From Fulvimonas sp. R45 (lineage in GTDB: Bacteria > Pseudomonadota > Gammaproteobacteria > Xanthomonadales > Rhodanobacteraceae): a stretch of DNA of 64,000 nucleotides. The translations under genes and the position numbers were made by a program. Below, one piece after another: positions 8,000 through 16,967 of the stretch. Position 1 is the stretch's first letter. Every line of letters starts with the position of its first letter. Below the pieces are notes generated by a model. It was not told the DNA's origin and searched no databases. It worked only from the letters and a program-made list of their open reading frames with translations. The stretch is taken from assembly GCF_030504985.1 (NCBI RefSeq), contig NZ_JASERU010000005.1, forward strand, positions 186,001-250,000, read 5' to 3'.

Positions 8000-8425
8000 T
8001 CAGCCCGCCGGCTGGGCCGACGTCACCACCAGCCAGTGCACGCCGAAGCGGTCCACCAGCATGCCGAAGCTGCTGGAGAAGAAGGTCGCGCTCAGCGGCT
8101 GCTGCACCTGGCCGCCGTCGGCCAGGGCGTCGAAGCAGCGCCTTGCCGAGGCGTCGTCGTCCACGGTCAACGACACGGCGAAACCCTGGAACTGCGGCTG
8201 GCCGCGGCAGAAACCGTCCGAAAGCATCAGCTGGGTCTGGCCGATCTGCAGCGACGCGTGCATCACCTTGTCCGCCGGCGGCCGGCTGCCGTCGGGGCAC
8301 TCGCCACCTTCGGGGCCATCGCCATAGCGCAACAGCATCTGCACCTCGGCGCCGATCGCCTTGCGATAGAACCCGACCGCTTCCTCGCAGCGGCCTTCCA
8401 GGAACAGGTAGGGATTGACGTGCAT
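8000..8425 (-). CDS. VOC-superfamily protein, PhnB/glyoxalase-like
   Basis: 141 residues of beta-alpha-beta-beta-beta repeats typical of the PhnB branch of the vicinal oxygen chelate superfamily: NPYLFLEGRCEEAVGFYRKAIGAEV at the N-terminus, and FGMLVDRFGVHWLV near the end. The N-terminal aromatic/F-E-G arrangement and the histidine near the end are usual for this group, most of which have no established reaction. The ATG at 8425 fits the family start; an upstream extension of 14 residues is not family-like. Confidence 0.85.
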   Translation of the reverse strand: MHVNPYLFLEGRCEEAVGFYRKAIGAEVQMLLRYGDGPEGGECPDGSRPPADKVMHASLQIGQTQLMLSDGFCRGQPQFQGFAVSLTVDDDASARRCFDALADGGQVQQPLSATFFSSSFGMLVDRFGVHWLVVTSAQPAG

Positions 8426-8631
8426 GAGCGTGTCCTCGCGTAGGGGTGAACGATGCCGGCATGGCATCCGTCAGTCCGACGAACGGGCGGCGCAACAATC
8501 GACACGCGCGGCATGACCAAAGGCACATGACCTGCACCGGCCGCACCGGCGCCTGCTAAGGTGCCCTTTCCACGCCACACCGACGGTGCGCGGCGGCCCG
8601 GACGCCCCGCCTGCCCAGGGGAATCGAACCG

Positions 8632-10830
8632 ATGCACGCGAACCGACGTCCCGTCCCCCGCATCCGCCTGCGGCCGCTGGCCGCCCTGCTGGCCTGCCTC
8701 GCGGCCACCGCCCAGGCCGCCACGTCCGACCGCGCGCGCCTGCAGCACGAGGCGCAGGCCGTCACCATCACCCGCGACGACTGGGGCATCGCCCACGTGC
8801 ACGGCCACACCGACGCCGACGCGGTGTTCGGCATGGCCTACGCCCAGGCCGAGGACGACTTCAACCGCGTGGAAACGAACTACCTCACCGCGCTGGGCTG
8901 GACGGCGCAGGCCGAAGGCGAATCCGCGATCTGGCAGGACCTGCGCCAGCAGCTGTGGGTCGACCCGGCAAAGCTGAAGAAGCTCTACGCGCAGAGTCCC
9001 GGCTGGCTGCGCCAGCTGATGGACGCCTGGGCCGACGGCCTGAACTGGTACCTCGCCACGCATCCGGACGTGCATCCGAAGGTGATCGCGCACTTCGAGC
9101 CGTGGATGGCGCTGTCCTTCTCCGAGGGCAGCATCGGCGGCGACATCGAGCGCGTGTCGCTGAAGGACCTCGCCGCGTTCTACGGCGACGCGCATCCCGC
9201 GCTGGCCGCGGTCAACCCGCCCAGTTGGGCCGAACCCACCGGCTCCAACGGCATCGCCATTGCGCCGAAACTCACCACCGACGGCCATGCTCTGCTCTGG
9301 ATCAACCCGCACACCTCGTTCTACTTCCGCTCCGAGCTGCAGATGTCCAGCGACGCGGGACTGGACGCCTACGGCGCGGTGACCTGGGGCCAGTTCTTCG
9401 TCTACCAGGGCTTCAACAAGCACATCGGCTGGATGCACACCTCCACCGGCCTCGACGCGGTGGACGAGTTCGCCGAGACCATCGTGCGCAAGGACGGCAA
9501 GCCGTACTACCGCTACGGCAAGGCGCTGCGGCCGGTGACCGCGCGTGAGATCGCCGTGCGCTATCGCGCCGCCGACGGCACGTCGAAGACGCGCCACTTC
9601 ACCGCGTATTTCACCCATCACGGCCCCATCGTGAAAAGCGAGGGCGGCCAATGGATCGCCGAGGCGCTGATGGACAAGCCCGTCGCCGCGCTGGAGCAGA
9701 GCTGGCTGCGCACCAAGGCGCACGACTACGCCAGCTACATGAAGGTGGCCGAGCTCAAGGCCAATTCCTCCAACAACACGCTGTTCGCCGACGACAAGGG
9801 CGAGATCGCCTTCCTGATGCCGCAGTTCGTGCCCAGGCGCGACAACCGCTTCGACTACACCCGGCCCGTGGACGGCAGCGACCCGGCCACCGACTGGCAT
9901 GGCCTCACCCCATTGAACGAGCTGCCGCAGGCGGTGAACCCGCCCAACGGCTGGGTGATGAACACCAACGACTGGCCGTATTCCGCCGCCGGCAAGTACA
10001 GCCCGAAGCCGGCCGACTTCCCGCGCTACATGGACAGCTTCGGCGAGAACCCGCGCGGCATCCACGCCACCGGCCTGCTCACCGGCGCCAGTGGCTTCAC
10101 CGTGCCGAAGCTGATCACCGACGCCTTCGACTCCTACCTGCCCGAGTTCGCCAAGCTCGTCCCGATCCTGGCCAGGGACTACGACGCCCTGCCCGCCGGC
10201 GATCCGCTGAAGGCGAAGCTGGCCGGCCCGGTCGAGCTGCTGCGGCATTGGGACGATCGCTGGGGCATCGCCTCCATGCCCACCTCGCTGGCGGTGTTCT
10301 GGGGCGACACGCTGTGGGACGAGAGCTACGCGAAGGCGAAGGCCGCCGGCGTCCCGCCCTACGACTACATGGCGCGCGACGGCGGCGCGCAGGAACGCCT
10401 GCATGCGCTGGAGGAAGCCGTGGACCGCCTGGTGCGGGACTTCGGCAGCTGGGGCGTGGCCTGGGGCGAGATCAACCGCTTCCAGCGCCTCGACGACGCG
10501 ATCAAGCCGCACTTCGACGACGCCAAGCCCAGCATCCCGGTGCCGTTCGTGTCCTCGCGCTGGGGGTCGCTGGCCTCGTTCGGCGCGCACCGCTGGCCCG
10601 GCACGAAGAAGTACTACGGCAGCAGTGGCAACAGTTTCCTGGCGGCGGTGGAGTTCGGCCCGCGGGTAAGCGCACGCGCCGTCACCGCCGGCGGCGAAAG
10701 CGGCGATCCCGGTTCGCGGCATTTCGCCGATGAGGCCGGGCGCTACGCCAGCGGCAACCTGCGCACGGTGTATTTCTGGCCCGACCAGCTCGAGGGGCAC
10801 ACCGAGCGCGTGTACCACCCCGGCCGTTGA
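8632..10830 (+). CDS. Exported penicillin-acylase-family Ntn hydrolase (possible acyl-homoserine-lactone or peptide acylase)
   Basis: 732 residues with a signal peptide (1-29, cleavage near AQAA). The alpha-chain signature DDWGIAHVHGHTDADAVFGM is at 49-68. The self-cleavage point and N-terminal nucleophile of the beta chain is S205 in PTG-S205-N-G. The conserved N-T-N-DWPY block near residue 440 also fits. The precursor should be processed in the periplasm into a heterodimer that hydrolyses amide bonds. Relatives include penicillin G acylase, AHL acylases such as PvdQ/QuiP, and aculeacin acylase; the sequence alone cannot choose among them. It is monocistronic. Confidence 0.88.
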   Translation: MHANRRPVPRIRLRPLAALLACLAATAQAATSDRARLQHEAQAVTITRDDWGIAHVHGHTDADAVFGMAYAQAEDDFNRVETNYLTALGWTAQAEGESAIWQDLRQQLWVDPAKLKKLYAQSPGWLRQLMDAWADGLNWYLATHPDVHPKVIAHFEPWMALSFSEGSIGGDIERVSLKDLAAFYGDAHPALAAVNPPSWAEPTGSNGIAIAPKLTTDGHALLWINPHTSFYFRSELQMSSDAGLDAYGAVTWGQFFVYQGFNKHIGWMHTSTGLDAVDEFAETIVRKDGKPYYRYGKALRPVTAREIAVRYRAADGTSKTRHFTAYFTHHGPIVKSEGGQWIAEALMDKPVAALEQSWLRTKAHDYASYMKVAELKANSSNNTLFADDKGEIAFLMPQFVPRRDNRFDYTRPVDGSDPATDWHGLTPLNELPQAVNPPNGWVMNTNDWPYSAAGKYSPKPADFPRYMDSFGENPRGIHATGLLTGASGFTVPKLITDAFDSYLPEFAKLVPILARDYDALPAGDPLKAKLAGPVELLRHWDDRWGIASMPTSLAVFWGDTLWDESYAKAKAAGVPPYDYMARDGGAQERLHALEEAVDRLVRDFGSWGVAWGEINRFQRLDDAIKPHFDDAKPSIPVPFVSSRWGSLASFGAHRWPGTKKYYGSSGNSFLAAVEFGPRVSARAVTAGGESGDPGSRHFADEAGRYASGNLRTVYFWPDQLEGHTERVYHPGR

Positions 10831-10833
10831 ATC

Positions 10834-10853
10834 GCAGGGCCGGCCGGCCCTGC
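10834..10853 (+). terminator. Palindrome just after the acylase gene
   Basis: A perfect 20-bp GC palindrome (GCAGGGCCGG followed by its complement) begins four bases after the acylase stop. It probably forms the 3'-end hairpin; there is no U-run. Confidence 0.4.
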
Positions 10854-10927
10854 CTCGCTCCGCCACCGGCCTTCTGCCGTACAGGCCGTCCCTGGCCTGC
10901 ATGGGCGCTCCAGGCGTCGAGGCGTTC

Positions 10928-11152
10928 CTACTGCGCGCCGCCGGCGGTCGTTGCCGGCGCCGGCGTCTGCGCGGGCGCGGCGCTGGTGGCCGCGGGTTGC
11001 GGAGTCGTGGCCGGCGCCGGCATGGCCGGAGCCTGCGTGCTCGCCGCCTGGCCGGGGGCCCCGGGGGAAGAAGCCATGTCGCCGCTCTTGCCGCATGCCG
11101 ACAATGCCAACAAAGCCACAGCCAACAGCCCTGCCCTGACTGAACCTTTCAT
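10928..11152 (-). CDS. Small Ala/Pro/Thr-rich lipoprotein
   Basis: 74 residues. A lipoprotein signal with lipobox L-S-A-C19 is followed by a low-complexity A/P/T/Q tail with no recognisable domain. It is probably a short envelope lipoprotein whose tail spans part of the periplasm. GGAGACC lies just upstream of the ATG at 11152. Its start overlaps (ATGA) the stop of a short upstream reading frame. No function is assigned. Confidence 0.65.
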   Translation of the reverse strand: MKGSVRAGLLAVALLALSACGKSGDMASSPGAPGQAASTQAPAMPAPATTPQPAATSAAPAQTPAPATTAGGAQ

Positions 11153-11289
11153 ATCGAGGTCTCCGTTGCGGGTTGGGTGCGAGCGCGGCCCAATGGCAGC
11201 TCCAGTTCCACTTCCACGGCGAAACCGTGACGCCGCGCTCGCGCATCGACCCTACGCAGGTCTCTGTCGACATTCCAGAGTCGTTGCAT
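11149..11289 (-). CDS. Short upstream ORF (46 aa), hypothetical, coupled to the lipoprotein gene
   Basis: A 46-residue frame runs from an ATG at 11289 and ends TGA at 11149, overlapping the lipoprotein start by four bases. Its C-terminal half, with FAVEVELELPLG, resembles the last strand of a histidine-kinase ATPase domain, so it might be a relic. A TTAAG-N5-CTTAA inverted repeat (11289-11303) lies across its start. It could be a genuine leader peptide or simply an open frame. Confidence 0.3.
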   Translation of the reverse strand: MQRLWNVDRDLRRVDARARRHGFAVEVELELPLGRARTQPATETSI

Positions 11290-11366
11290 TAAGTCGCGCT
11301 TAACATCGCCGTGACGGGGACGCGAGAAGCCAGGGCCTCGCCCGCCCGGACACGCGGCGAACGGGG

Positions 11367-12239
11367 TCAGGCCGACGCGGCGATCCGCCCCACCTCGGCC
11401 AGCACGGCGGCGCGCGCCGCGGTGTCCGCGTCGCCGTCGGCGAGGTAGGCCGCCACCAGCAGCGGCTTGCGCCGCGGCGGCCAGAAGATCGCGACGTCGT
11501 TGACCTCGCCATGAGGACCGCTGCCAGTCTTGTCGCCGGCCCGCCAATCGGGCGGCACGCCGGCGCGCAGCTTGTCGAGCCCGGTGCGGGTGGCGTGCAG
11601 CCACGCCTCCAGCCGGTCGCGCGACGCGGCGGAGAGCGCATCGCCGAGCAGCAGCGCGCGCAGGTCGCCGAGCATGGCGGCCGGCGTGGTGGTATCGCGC
11701 AGGTCGCCGGGCGCGCCGACGTTGAGCTCCGGCTCGAAGCGATCCAGCCGGGTCAGCGGATCGCCCAGCTTCCGCGCGAAGGCCGTCACCGCGGCCGGGC
11801 CGCCCAGGCTTTCCAGCAGCAGGTTGTCCGCCGTGTTGTCGCTCACGGTGATCGCCGCCTCGCACAGCTCGGCCACGCGCATGCCCGGCGCGCCGGTGCG
11901 GTGGCTGGTCACCGGCGCATACGACAGCACCACATCGCGGCCGAACACGACGCGCCGGTCCAGCCGCTCGGCGCCACGGTCGACACGCGCCAGCACCGCG
12001 CCGACCGTCAGCAGCTTGTGCGTGCTGCACATCAGGAAGCGCTCGTCCGCGCGATGGCCGAAGCGGCGCCCGTCGCCGGTGTCGTGGATGGCCACGCCCA
12101 GCCGCACGCCGTGCCGCCGCTCCAGCGCGGCCAGTCGCGCCGCCACGTCCGGCGCGTGGGCCGGATGCGCGAGGGCGGGACGAAGGGCAAGCGCCGAGGC
12201 GCCCAGCAAGCCGGTCTTCAACAGTGTCCTGCGATCCAT
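11367..12239 (-). CDS. bla: Class A beta-lactamase with Tat-type signal
   Basis: 290 residues. The N-terminus DRRTLLKTG followed by a mild hydrophobic stretch looks like a twin-arginine signal. All class A motifs are in place: S72-T-H-K75, S133-D-N135, E169-PEL-N173 (the omega-loop Glu166/Asn170 pair) and K237-T-G239. Cys71 precedes the nucleophile, as in some carbapenemases and in L2/PenA types, but there is no Cys after KTG, so the carbapenemase-type disulfide is absent. It should hydrolyse penicillins or cephalosporins in the periplasm. The ATG at 12239 is preceded by AAGGG. No ampR-like regulator is adjacent. Confidence 0.92.
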   Translation of the reverse strand: MDRRTLLKTGLLGASALALRPALAHPAHAPDVAARLAALERRHGVRLGVAIHDTGDGRRFGHRADERFLMCSTHKLLTVGAVLARVDRGAERLDRRVVFGRDVVLSYAPVTSHRTGAPGMRVAELCEAAITVSDNTADNLLLESLGGPAAVTAFARKLGDPLTRLDRFEPELNVGAPGDLRDTTTPAAMLGDLRALLLGDALSAASRDRLEAWLHATRTGLDKLRAGVPPDWRAGDKTGSGPHGEVNDVAIFWPPRRKPLLVAAYLADGDADTAARAAVLAEVGRIAASA

Positions 12240-12293
12240 GGGATCCCTTTGCAACGGGGCGGGCCTCCCATCCTGCCCGCGTCCGCGGGCTTT

Positions 12294-13157
12294 TCAAGGC
12301 TGCGCGGATGGCGGAGCCGGGACATGGAAGACCGCGACGCGACCGCCCGCCGGCGCATCGTCGCACGCCAGCCAGGGCTCCGCGGCAAGCGCCGCGGTGC
12401 AGGGCCCGAAGCTGCACACGCGGAACGCGCGGCGCGAGGCTTCGCGCCGCAGCGCATCCAGCACGCTGCGCAGGATCGCGCCGGTGAACGGGGTGTACAG
12501 GTAGAACACGCTGCCGGTCGAGAAGTCCGCATCGCGGGCGTCGCCCTGCACGAAGCAGGCGTTCGCCAGCTGCAGATCCTGCGCGCAGCGGCGCGCACCG
12601 GCGACATAGGCCGGCTCGATCTCGACGCCCACGCCACGCGCCCTGGTGCAGATCGCCGTCAGCAGCGGCACGTGGCCGAGGCCCGAGCCCAGGTCGACCA
12701 GCACGTCGGCCTCGTCCAGCGCGAGGCGGTCGAGCAGGCCGAAGACCTGGCGCGCCGGCGTGGGCTGGTAGAGCACCATCTCCGGCGCCAGCGCACCCAC
12801 CTCGCCCGGCACTTCGAACGGCAGCACGCCGCCGACCAGTTCGTCCAGCCAGTCGTACGCGTCGGCAGAACGGCACGCGGCTTCACCGGCCGCGCCCGCG
12901 CGCCACCAGCCCTGCAGCGCCGCGCGCCCCTGCCCCCGCCGGATCGCATGGCGGATGGCCTGGTATTGCGCCGCGTTGGCCGCCTCCAGCCGCGCCTGGA
13001 GCGCCTGGCCGCGCCGCACCAGCGCGGGCTCGCCATCCATCGGCATCAGCGCGTCGAGGCGATCGAGCGCCTCGATGCGCTCGCGCAGGCGGTCCGGCGC
13101 CTCCAGCGCACGGATGCGTTCCAGCCGTTCGAGCAGGGCCTGCAACGCGTCGCTCAT
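12294..13157 (-). CDS. Class I SAM-dependent methyltransferase-fold protein
   Basis: 287 residues. An N-terminal helical region (1-110) is followed by a Rossmann methyltransferase domain: motif I is DVLVDLGSGLGHVPLL, then an acidic GVEIEPAY and QGDARDADF, with FYLYTPFTGAILRSVL after it. The substrate is unknown. The family appears as a conserved hypothetical in related proteobacteria. It is the last but one gene of a minus-strand run (GST, DUF1697, this gene, beta-lactamase) with short gaps of 31 and 54 bases, so co-transcription is possible. Confidence 0.8.
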   Translation of the reverse strand: MSDALQALLERLERIRALEAPDRLRERIEALDRLDALMPMDGEPALVRRGQALQARLEAANAAQYQAIRHAIRRGQGRAALQGWWRAGAAGEAACRSADAYDWLDELVGGVLPFEVPGEVGALAPEMVLYQPTPARQVFGLLDRLALDEADVLVDLGSGLGHVPLLTAICTRARGVGVEIEPAYVAGARRCAQDLQLANACFVQGDARDADFSTGSVFYLYTPFTGAILRSVLDALRREASRRAFRVCSFGPCTAALAAEPWLACDDAPAGGRVAVFHVPAPPSAQP

Positions 13158-13188
13158 CGGCGGCGCTCCACGGGGCGGCAGGCCCCGC

Positions 13189-13710
13189 TCACGCCGACGC
13201 CATCTCCGCCAGCGTGGCGATGGTGTTGATGTTGCGCGCGGTGCCCATCTTCGCGGCGGGGATGCGCAGGCGCGAGTGGGCCATGCCTTCGCCATAGTGC
13301 ACGTAGATCTCGCGACGCCCCAGCGCCAGCGCCTCGTCCTTGCGCCCGCTGGCGTGCTCCAGCGCATCGACGGGCGGCGCGCGGTCCAGGAAGATCGCCA
13401 CCACGCGGTTGCCGGGGGCATCCTGGAACGGATTGGCCGCCAGCACCGCGGCCATCTCGGCGGCGGTGCGCACCAGCACGCCCACCGGCTTGCCGGCATG
13501 CGCCGCCAGCCGTCCTTCCAGCGCCGCCGCCACCGCGTGCTCCGCCAGCGCGCTGCGGAACACCACGTTGCCGCTGGCGATGTAGGTGCGCACGTCGGCG
13601 AAGCCGGCCTGCCCGCACATCGCGCGCAGCTCGGCCATCGGCAGCTTGCCGGTGCCGCCCACGTTCACCGCGCGCAGCAGGGCCACGTAGCTGTGCAGGG
13701 CCCGCGTCAA
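13189..13710 (-). CDS. DUF1697 family protein
   Basis: 173 residues with the usual DUF1697 start (HSYVALLRAVNVGGTGKLPM), the R-TYIASGNVVF block and the C-terminal AKMGTARNINTIATL motif. No biochemical function is established for the family. The start is taken as TTG at 13710 because it overlaps the preceding GST stop in a TTGA arrangement and gives the normal family length; no ATG is available in place. Confidence 0.82.
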   Translation of the reverse strand: MTRALHSYVALLRAVNVGGTGKLPMAELRAMCGQAGFADVRTYIASGNVVFRSALAEHAVAAALEGRLAAHAGKPVGVLVRTAAEMAAVLAANPFQDAPGNRVVAIFLDRAPPVDALEHASGRKDEALALGRREIYVHYGEGMAHSRLRIPAAKMGTARNINTIATLAEMASA

Positions 13711-14408
13711 CGCGAGGGCACCTTCAGCCCGCGCTGCACCGCCGGCCGCGACAGCCCGCGCTCCAGCCACGCGCCCACGTGGGCGTAGTCGTTGAAGCCC
13801 ACCAGGTCGTGCGCGTCGTAGAAGGTGATCAGGTTGTTCACCCAGCCCAGCGTGGCGATGTCGGCGATGGTGTAGTCCCCGCCCATGATCCACTCGCGGC
13901 CGTCCAGGCGGCCGTCCAGCACGCCGAGCAGGCGCTTCGATTCGTCGACGTAGCGCCTGAGCGGCCGCTTGTCCTCGTACTCGCGGCCGGCGAAGCGGTG
14001 GAAGAAACCCACCTGCCCGAACATCGGGCCGATCGAGGCCATCTGGAAGAACACCCACTGGATCGTCTCCCAGCGCCGTGCCGGATCGGCGGGCAGGAAC
14101 CGGCCGGTCTTCTCGGCCAGGTACAGGAGGATCGCGCCGGATTCGAACAGCCCCAGCGGCTGCCCGCCCGGGCCCTCGGGATCGATGATCGCCGGGATCT
14201 TGCCGTTCGGGTTCAGCGACAGGAACTCGGGCGTGTGGCTCTCGTTCTTCGTGATGTCGACCAGGTGCGCCTCGTACGGCAGCCCGGTCTCCTCCAGCAT
14301 GATCGACGCCTTCACGCCATTGGGCGTGTTGAGCGAATAGAGCTGGATGAGTTCCGGATGCTTCGCGGGCCAGCGCTGGGCGATGGGGAAATCGGCGAGA
14401 TCGGGCAT
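13707..14408 (-). CDS. Glutathione S-transferase, YfcG/YghU (Nu) type
   Basis: 233 residues. The thioredoxin-like N-terminal domain carries LYSLNTPNGVKASIMLEE, the Thr/Asn glutathione-activating site of YfcG-type Nu GSTs, and later FLSLNPNGKIPAIIDP with FESGAILLYL. An all-helical C-terminal domain follows. Nu-class enzymes show disulfide-bond reductase activity with glutathione. It is the first gene of the minus-strand run and is translationally coupled to DUF1697. Confidence 0.9.
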   Translation of the reverse strand: MPDLADFPIAQRWPAKHPELIQLYSLNTPNGVKASIMLEETGLPYEAHLVDITKNESHTPEFLSLNPNGKIPAIIDPEGPGGQPLGLFESGAILLYLAEKTGRFLPADPARRWETIQWVFFQMASIGPMFGQVGFFHRFAGREYEDKRPLRRYVDESKRLLGVLDGRLDGREWIMGGDYTIADIATLGWVNNLITFYDAHDLVGFNDYAHVGAWLERGLSRPAVQRGLKVPSR

Positions 14409-14660
14409 GGCGCATCTCCTGGGGGCGAATCGACATGATGGGTGCCCGCCACGGCCGCTTCAACGACAGCCACCGCAGATTCGCAGGGATGTACGAGCCT
14501 ACTCGTCGACCCATGCGCCCGTGACCGTGGCATCATCGGCGCCATCGTGCGCCGTGCACCCATGGCGCATGGCGTTGCGTCGGGTTCCGGTGGCCTCGCC
14601 TTCTTCCGCCCTCGACGCCGTCTTCTGTCCACGTTCACGTGCAGTACCGACCCGGGGAAT

Positions 14661-15518
14661 ATGACGATGAGCGATTCGAGAGCGGAGCGGTTCGCATGGC
14701 TGGGTCCGGCCGTGCGCCAGACCATGCCGGAAGCATCCCGCGCCGGATGGATGGCGGGTTTCACGGGGCCCGGCCATGTGCTGCTGGCCGCGGTGATGAT
14801 CGCCCTGGGCCTGCGCGGGCTGGCCTGCGGGGATTTCGCCTCGGTCTGGCAGCGCATCCCCGTCGAGCATCTGCCGGCGCGCGCGTTCTTCGTCTACGCC
14901 ACCGCCGTGGTCGAGCTGGCCACGGGCGTCGGCCTGCTGCTGCGACGGACCATCGCGGGCGCCTCGCTCGCCCTGTTCGTGTTCCTGGTCCTGTGGGCGG
15001 TCCTGCTGAAACTTCCCGCCGTGGTGGTGGCGCCCTCGATGGAGGCCACCTGGCTCGGCCTCGGCGAGATCACCACCATCCTGGCGGGCAGCTGGGCGGT
15101 GTTCGCCGTGCACGCGGACGCGCGGGTCCGGGCGCGCCTGCCCGCCCTCGTCGATGCCCGCGGCGTGCGCGGGGCGCGGCTGCTGCTCGCGCTCTCGCTG
15201 CCGACCATCGGGCTGGCGCACTTCGTCTATCTCCCGCAGACCGTGCAACTGATGCCGGCATGGCTGCCCTGGCACCACGGCTGGGCCTGGCTCACCGGCG
15301 CGGCCAGCCTGGCCGCCTGCCTGGGCATCCTGTCCGGCATCGCCGCGGGCCTTGCCGCCACGCTGGAGGCGGCGATGCTCGGCATCATCACCCTGGTGAT
15401 CTGGTTGCCCGGGCTGGTCGCGGCGCCCTCGGACGGCAGTGTGACGCCGTTCCTGATGTCCGCAGCCATCGCCTGCGGTGCGTGCGCGGTAGCCGACTCG
15501 TATCGCGGCAACCGCTGA
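14661..15518 (+). CDS. DoxX-like / MauE-like integral membrane protein
   Basis: 285 residues with about seven hydrophobic helices. The first, HVLLAAVMIALGLRGLACGDFASVW, and the later pair around ATAVVELATGVGLLLRRT resemble DoxX-family quinone-associated membrane proteins. No catalytic motif is visible. The start is the ATG at 14661 after CGGGGA; another ATG lies two codons later. The 252 bases upstream contain no other gene and should hold divergent promoters for this gene and the GST run. Confidence 0.65.
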   Translation: MTMSDSRAERFAWLGPAVRQTMPEASRAGWMAGFTGPGHVLLAAVMIALGLRGLACGDFASVWQRIPVEHLPARAFFVYATAVVELATGVGLLLRRTIAGASLALFVFLVLWAVLLKLPAVVVAPSMEATWLGLGEITTILAGSWAVFAVHADARVRARLPALVDARGVRGARLLLALSLPTIGLAHFVYLPQTVQLMPAWLPWHHGWAWLTGAASLAACLGILSGIAAGLAATLEAAMLGIITLVIWLPGLVAAPSDGSVTPFLMSAAIACGACAVADSYRGNR

Positions 15519-15585
15519 TCGCCAGGTGTCGTGCCGGCGCGGCGGTAGCGCCAGAAACGACGATCCCGAATCGAGGAGATAACGG

Positions 15586-16902
15586 ATGCGCAAGCTTCCA
15601 CGCCGTCTGATCATGCTGCTGCTCGTCCTGTGGCCGGCCTTCGCCGGCGCCAGCCCCGCAACCGCAACCGCCACCGCGCCGGCCGACCATCCCTGGCTGC
15701 TCAAGGCCGACCGCGTGTTCGACGCGCGCAGCGAACAGGCGCACGCGGGCTGGGCCGTGCTGGTCGAAGGCGGCCGGATCGCCGCGGTCGGGCCCGCCGC
15801 GCAGATCCAGGCGCCGCCCGGCACGCAGACCATCGACCTGCCCGGCACCACCCTGCTGCCCGGCCTGATCGACGCGCACTCGCACATCTTCCTGCACCCG
15901 TACAACGAGACGCTGTGGAACGACCAGGTGCTGAAGGAGCCGCTGCCCTACCGCACCATCGAGGCGGTGAACCACGTGCGCGACACCCTGATGGCCGGCT
16001 TCACCGCGCTGCGCGACCTCGGCACCGAGGGCGCCGGCTACGCCGACGTGGACGTGCAGCGCGCGATCGACCAGGGCCTGATCCCCGGCCCGCACCTGTT
16101 CGTGGCCACCCGCGCCACCGTCGCCACCGACTGCTACGGCCCCGGCCCCATGGGCTTCCGCACCGACCTGGACCTGCCGCAGGGCGGCATCCCGGTCAGC
16201 GGCGTGCCGGAGATGATCCGCGCCGTGCGCGACCAGGCCGGCCACGGCGCGGACTGGATCAAGATCTACGCCGACTACCACTGCGGCAAGAGCCACGGCT
16301 CGGTGCCCACCTTCAGCGAGGAAGAGCTGAAGGTGGGCGTCGAGACCGCACACTCGATGGGGCTGCCGGTGTCGGTGCACTCCACTACCGCCGAAGGCAT
16401 GCGCCGCTCGGTGCTCGCCGGCGTCAATACCATCGAGCACGGCTTCGGCGGCACGCGCGAGGTGTTCGAGCTGATGAAGCAGCACGACGTCGCGTACCTG
16501 CCCACGCTGGAGGCAGTGGCCGCCTACGCCGAGTACTTCGCCCACTGGAAACCCGGCGACCCGCCCACCGCGGAAATGCAGCAGGCCGCGCACGCCTTCA
16601 AGCTGGCGATGGCCGCCGGCGTCACCATCGGCTGCGGCAGCGACGTGGGCGTGTTCGCCCACGGCACCAACTACAAGGAACTGGAATGGATGGTGCGCGA
16701 CGGCATGTCGCCGGCGCGCGCGCTGCTCGCCGCCACCGCGGTCGACGCGCGGATCCTGCGCCAGCAGGACCGCTTCGGCCAGCTCCGGCCCGGCCTCGAC
16801 GCCGACATCATCGCCGTGCAGGGCGACCCCACGCAGGACATCCGGGCCATCGAGCACGTGCCGTTCGTGATGAAGGGCGGCGTGGTCTACAAGCATCCGT
16901 AG
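15586..16902 (+). CDS. Exported metal-dependent amidohydrolase (Xaa-Pro dipeptidase / imidazolonepropionase-like)
   Basis: 438 residues with a signal peptide (1-23, cleavage after AGA). Amidohydrolase metal ligands are all seen: HSH in [10 protein letters not shown], the likely carboxylated Lys in IKIYADYH, His in VSVHSTT, His in TIEHGFGG, and the final Asp in CGSDVGVF. The composite N- and C-terminal beta domain is complete. Close relatives of this exported type hydrolyse Xaa-Pro or acyl-dipeptides. GAGGAG lies just upstream of the ATG. A strong terminator follows. Confidence 0.87.
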   Translation: MRKLPRRLIMLLLVLWPAFAGASPATATATAPADHPWLLKADRVFDARSEQAHAGWAVLVEGGRIAAVGPAAQIQAPPGTQTIDLPGTTLLPGLIDAHSHIFLHPYNETLWNDQVLKEPLPYRTIEAVNHVRDTLMAGFTALRDLGTEGAGYADVDVQRAIDQGLIPGPHLFVATRATVATDCYGPGPMGFRTDLDLPQGGIPVSGVPEMIRAVRDQAGHGADWIKIYADYHCGKSHGSVPTFSEEELKVGVETAHSMGLPVSVHSTTAEGMRRSVLAGVNTIEHGFGGTREVFELMKQHDVAYLPTLEAVAAYAEYFAHWKPGDPPTAEMQQAAHAFKLAMAAGVTIGCGSDVGVFAHGTNYKELEWMVRDGMSPARALLAATAVDARILRQQDRFGQLRPGLDADIIAVQGDPTQDIRAIEHVPFVMKGGVVYKHP

Positions 16903-16916
16903 CGCTGGCGCAACAA

Positions 16917-16946
16917 AAAGCCCGGCGCGTTCCGGCGCCGGGCTTT
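16917..16946. terminator. Bidirectional rho-independent terminator
   Basis: AAAGCCCGGCGC (16917-16928) pairs perfectly with GCGCCGGGCTTT (16935-16946) around a six-base loop. Both strands end in short U-runs, and it lies between convergent genes. Confidence 0.9.
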
Positions 16947-16967
16947 CCAGCACGCAAGCGCGGGGCG

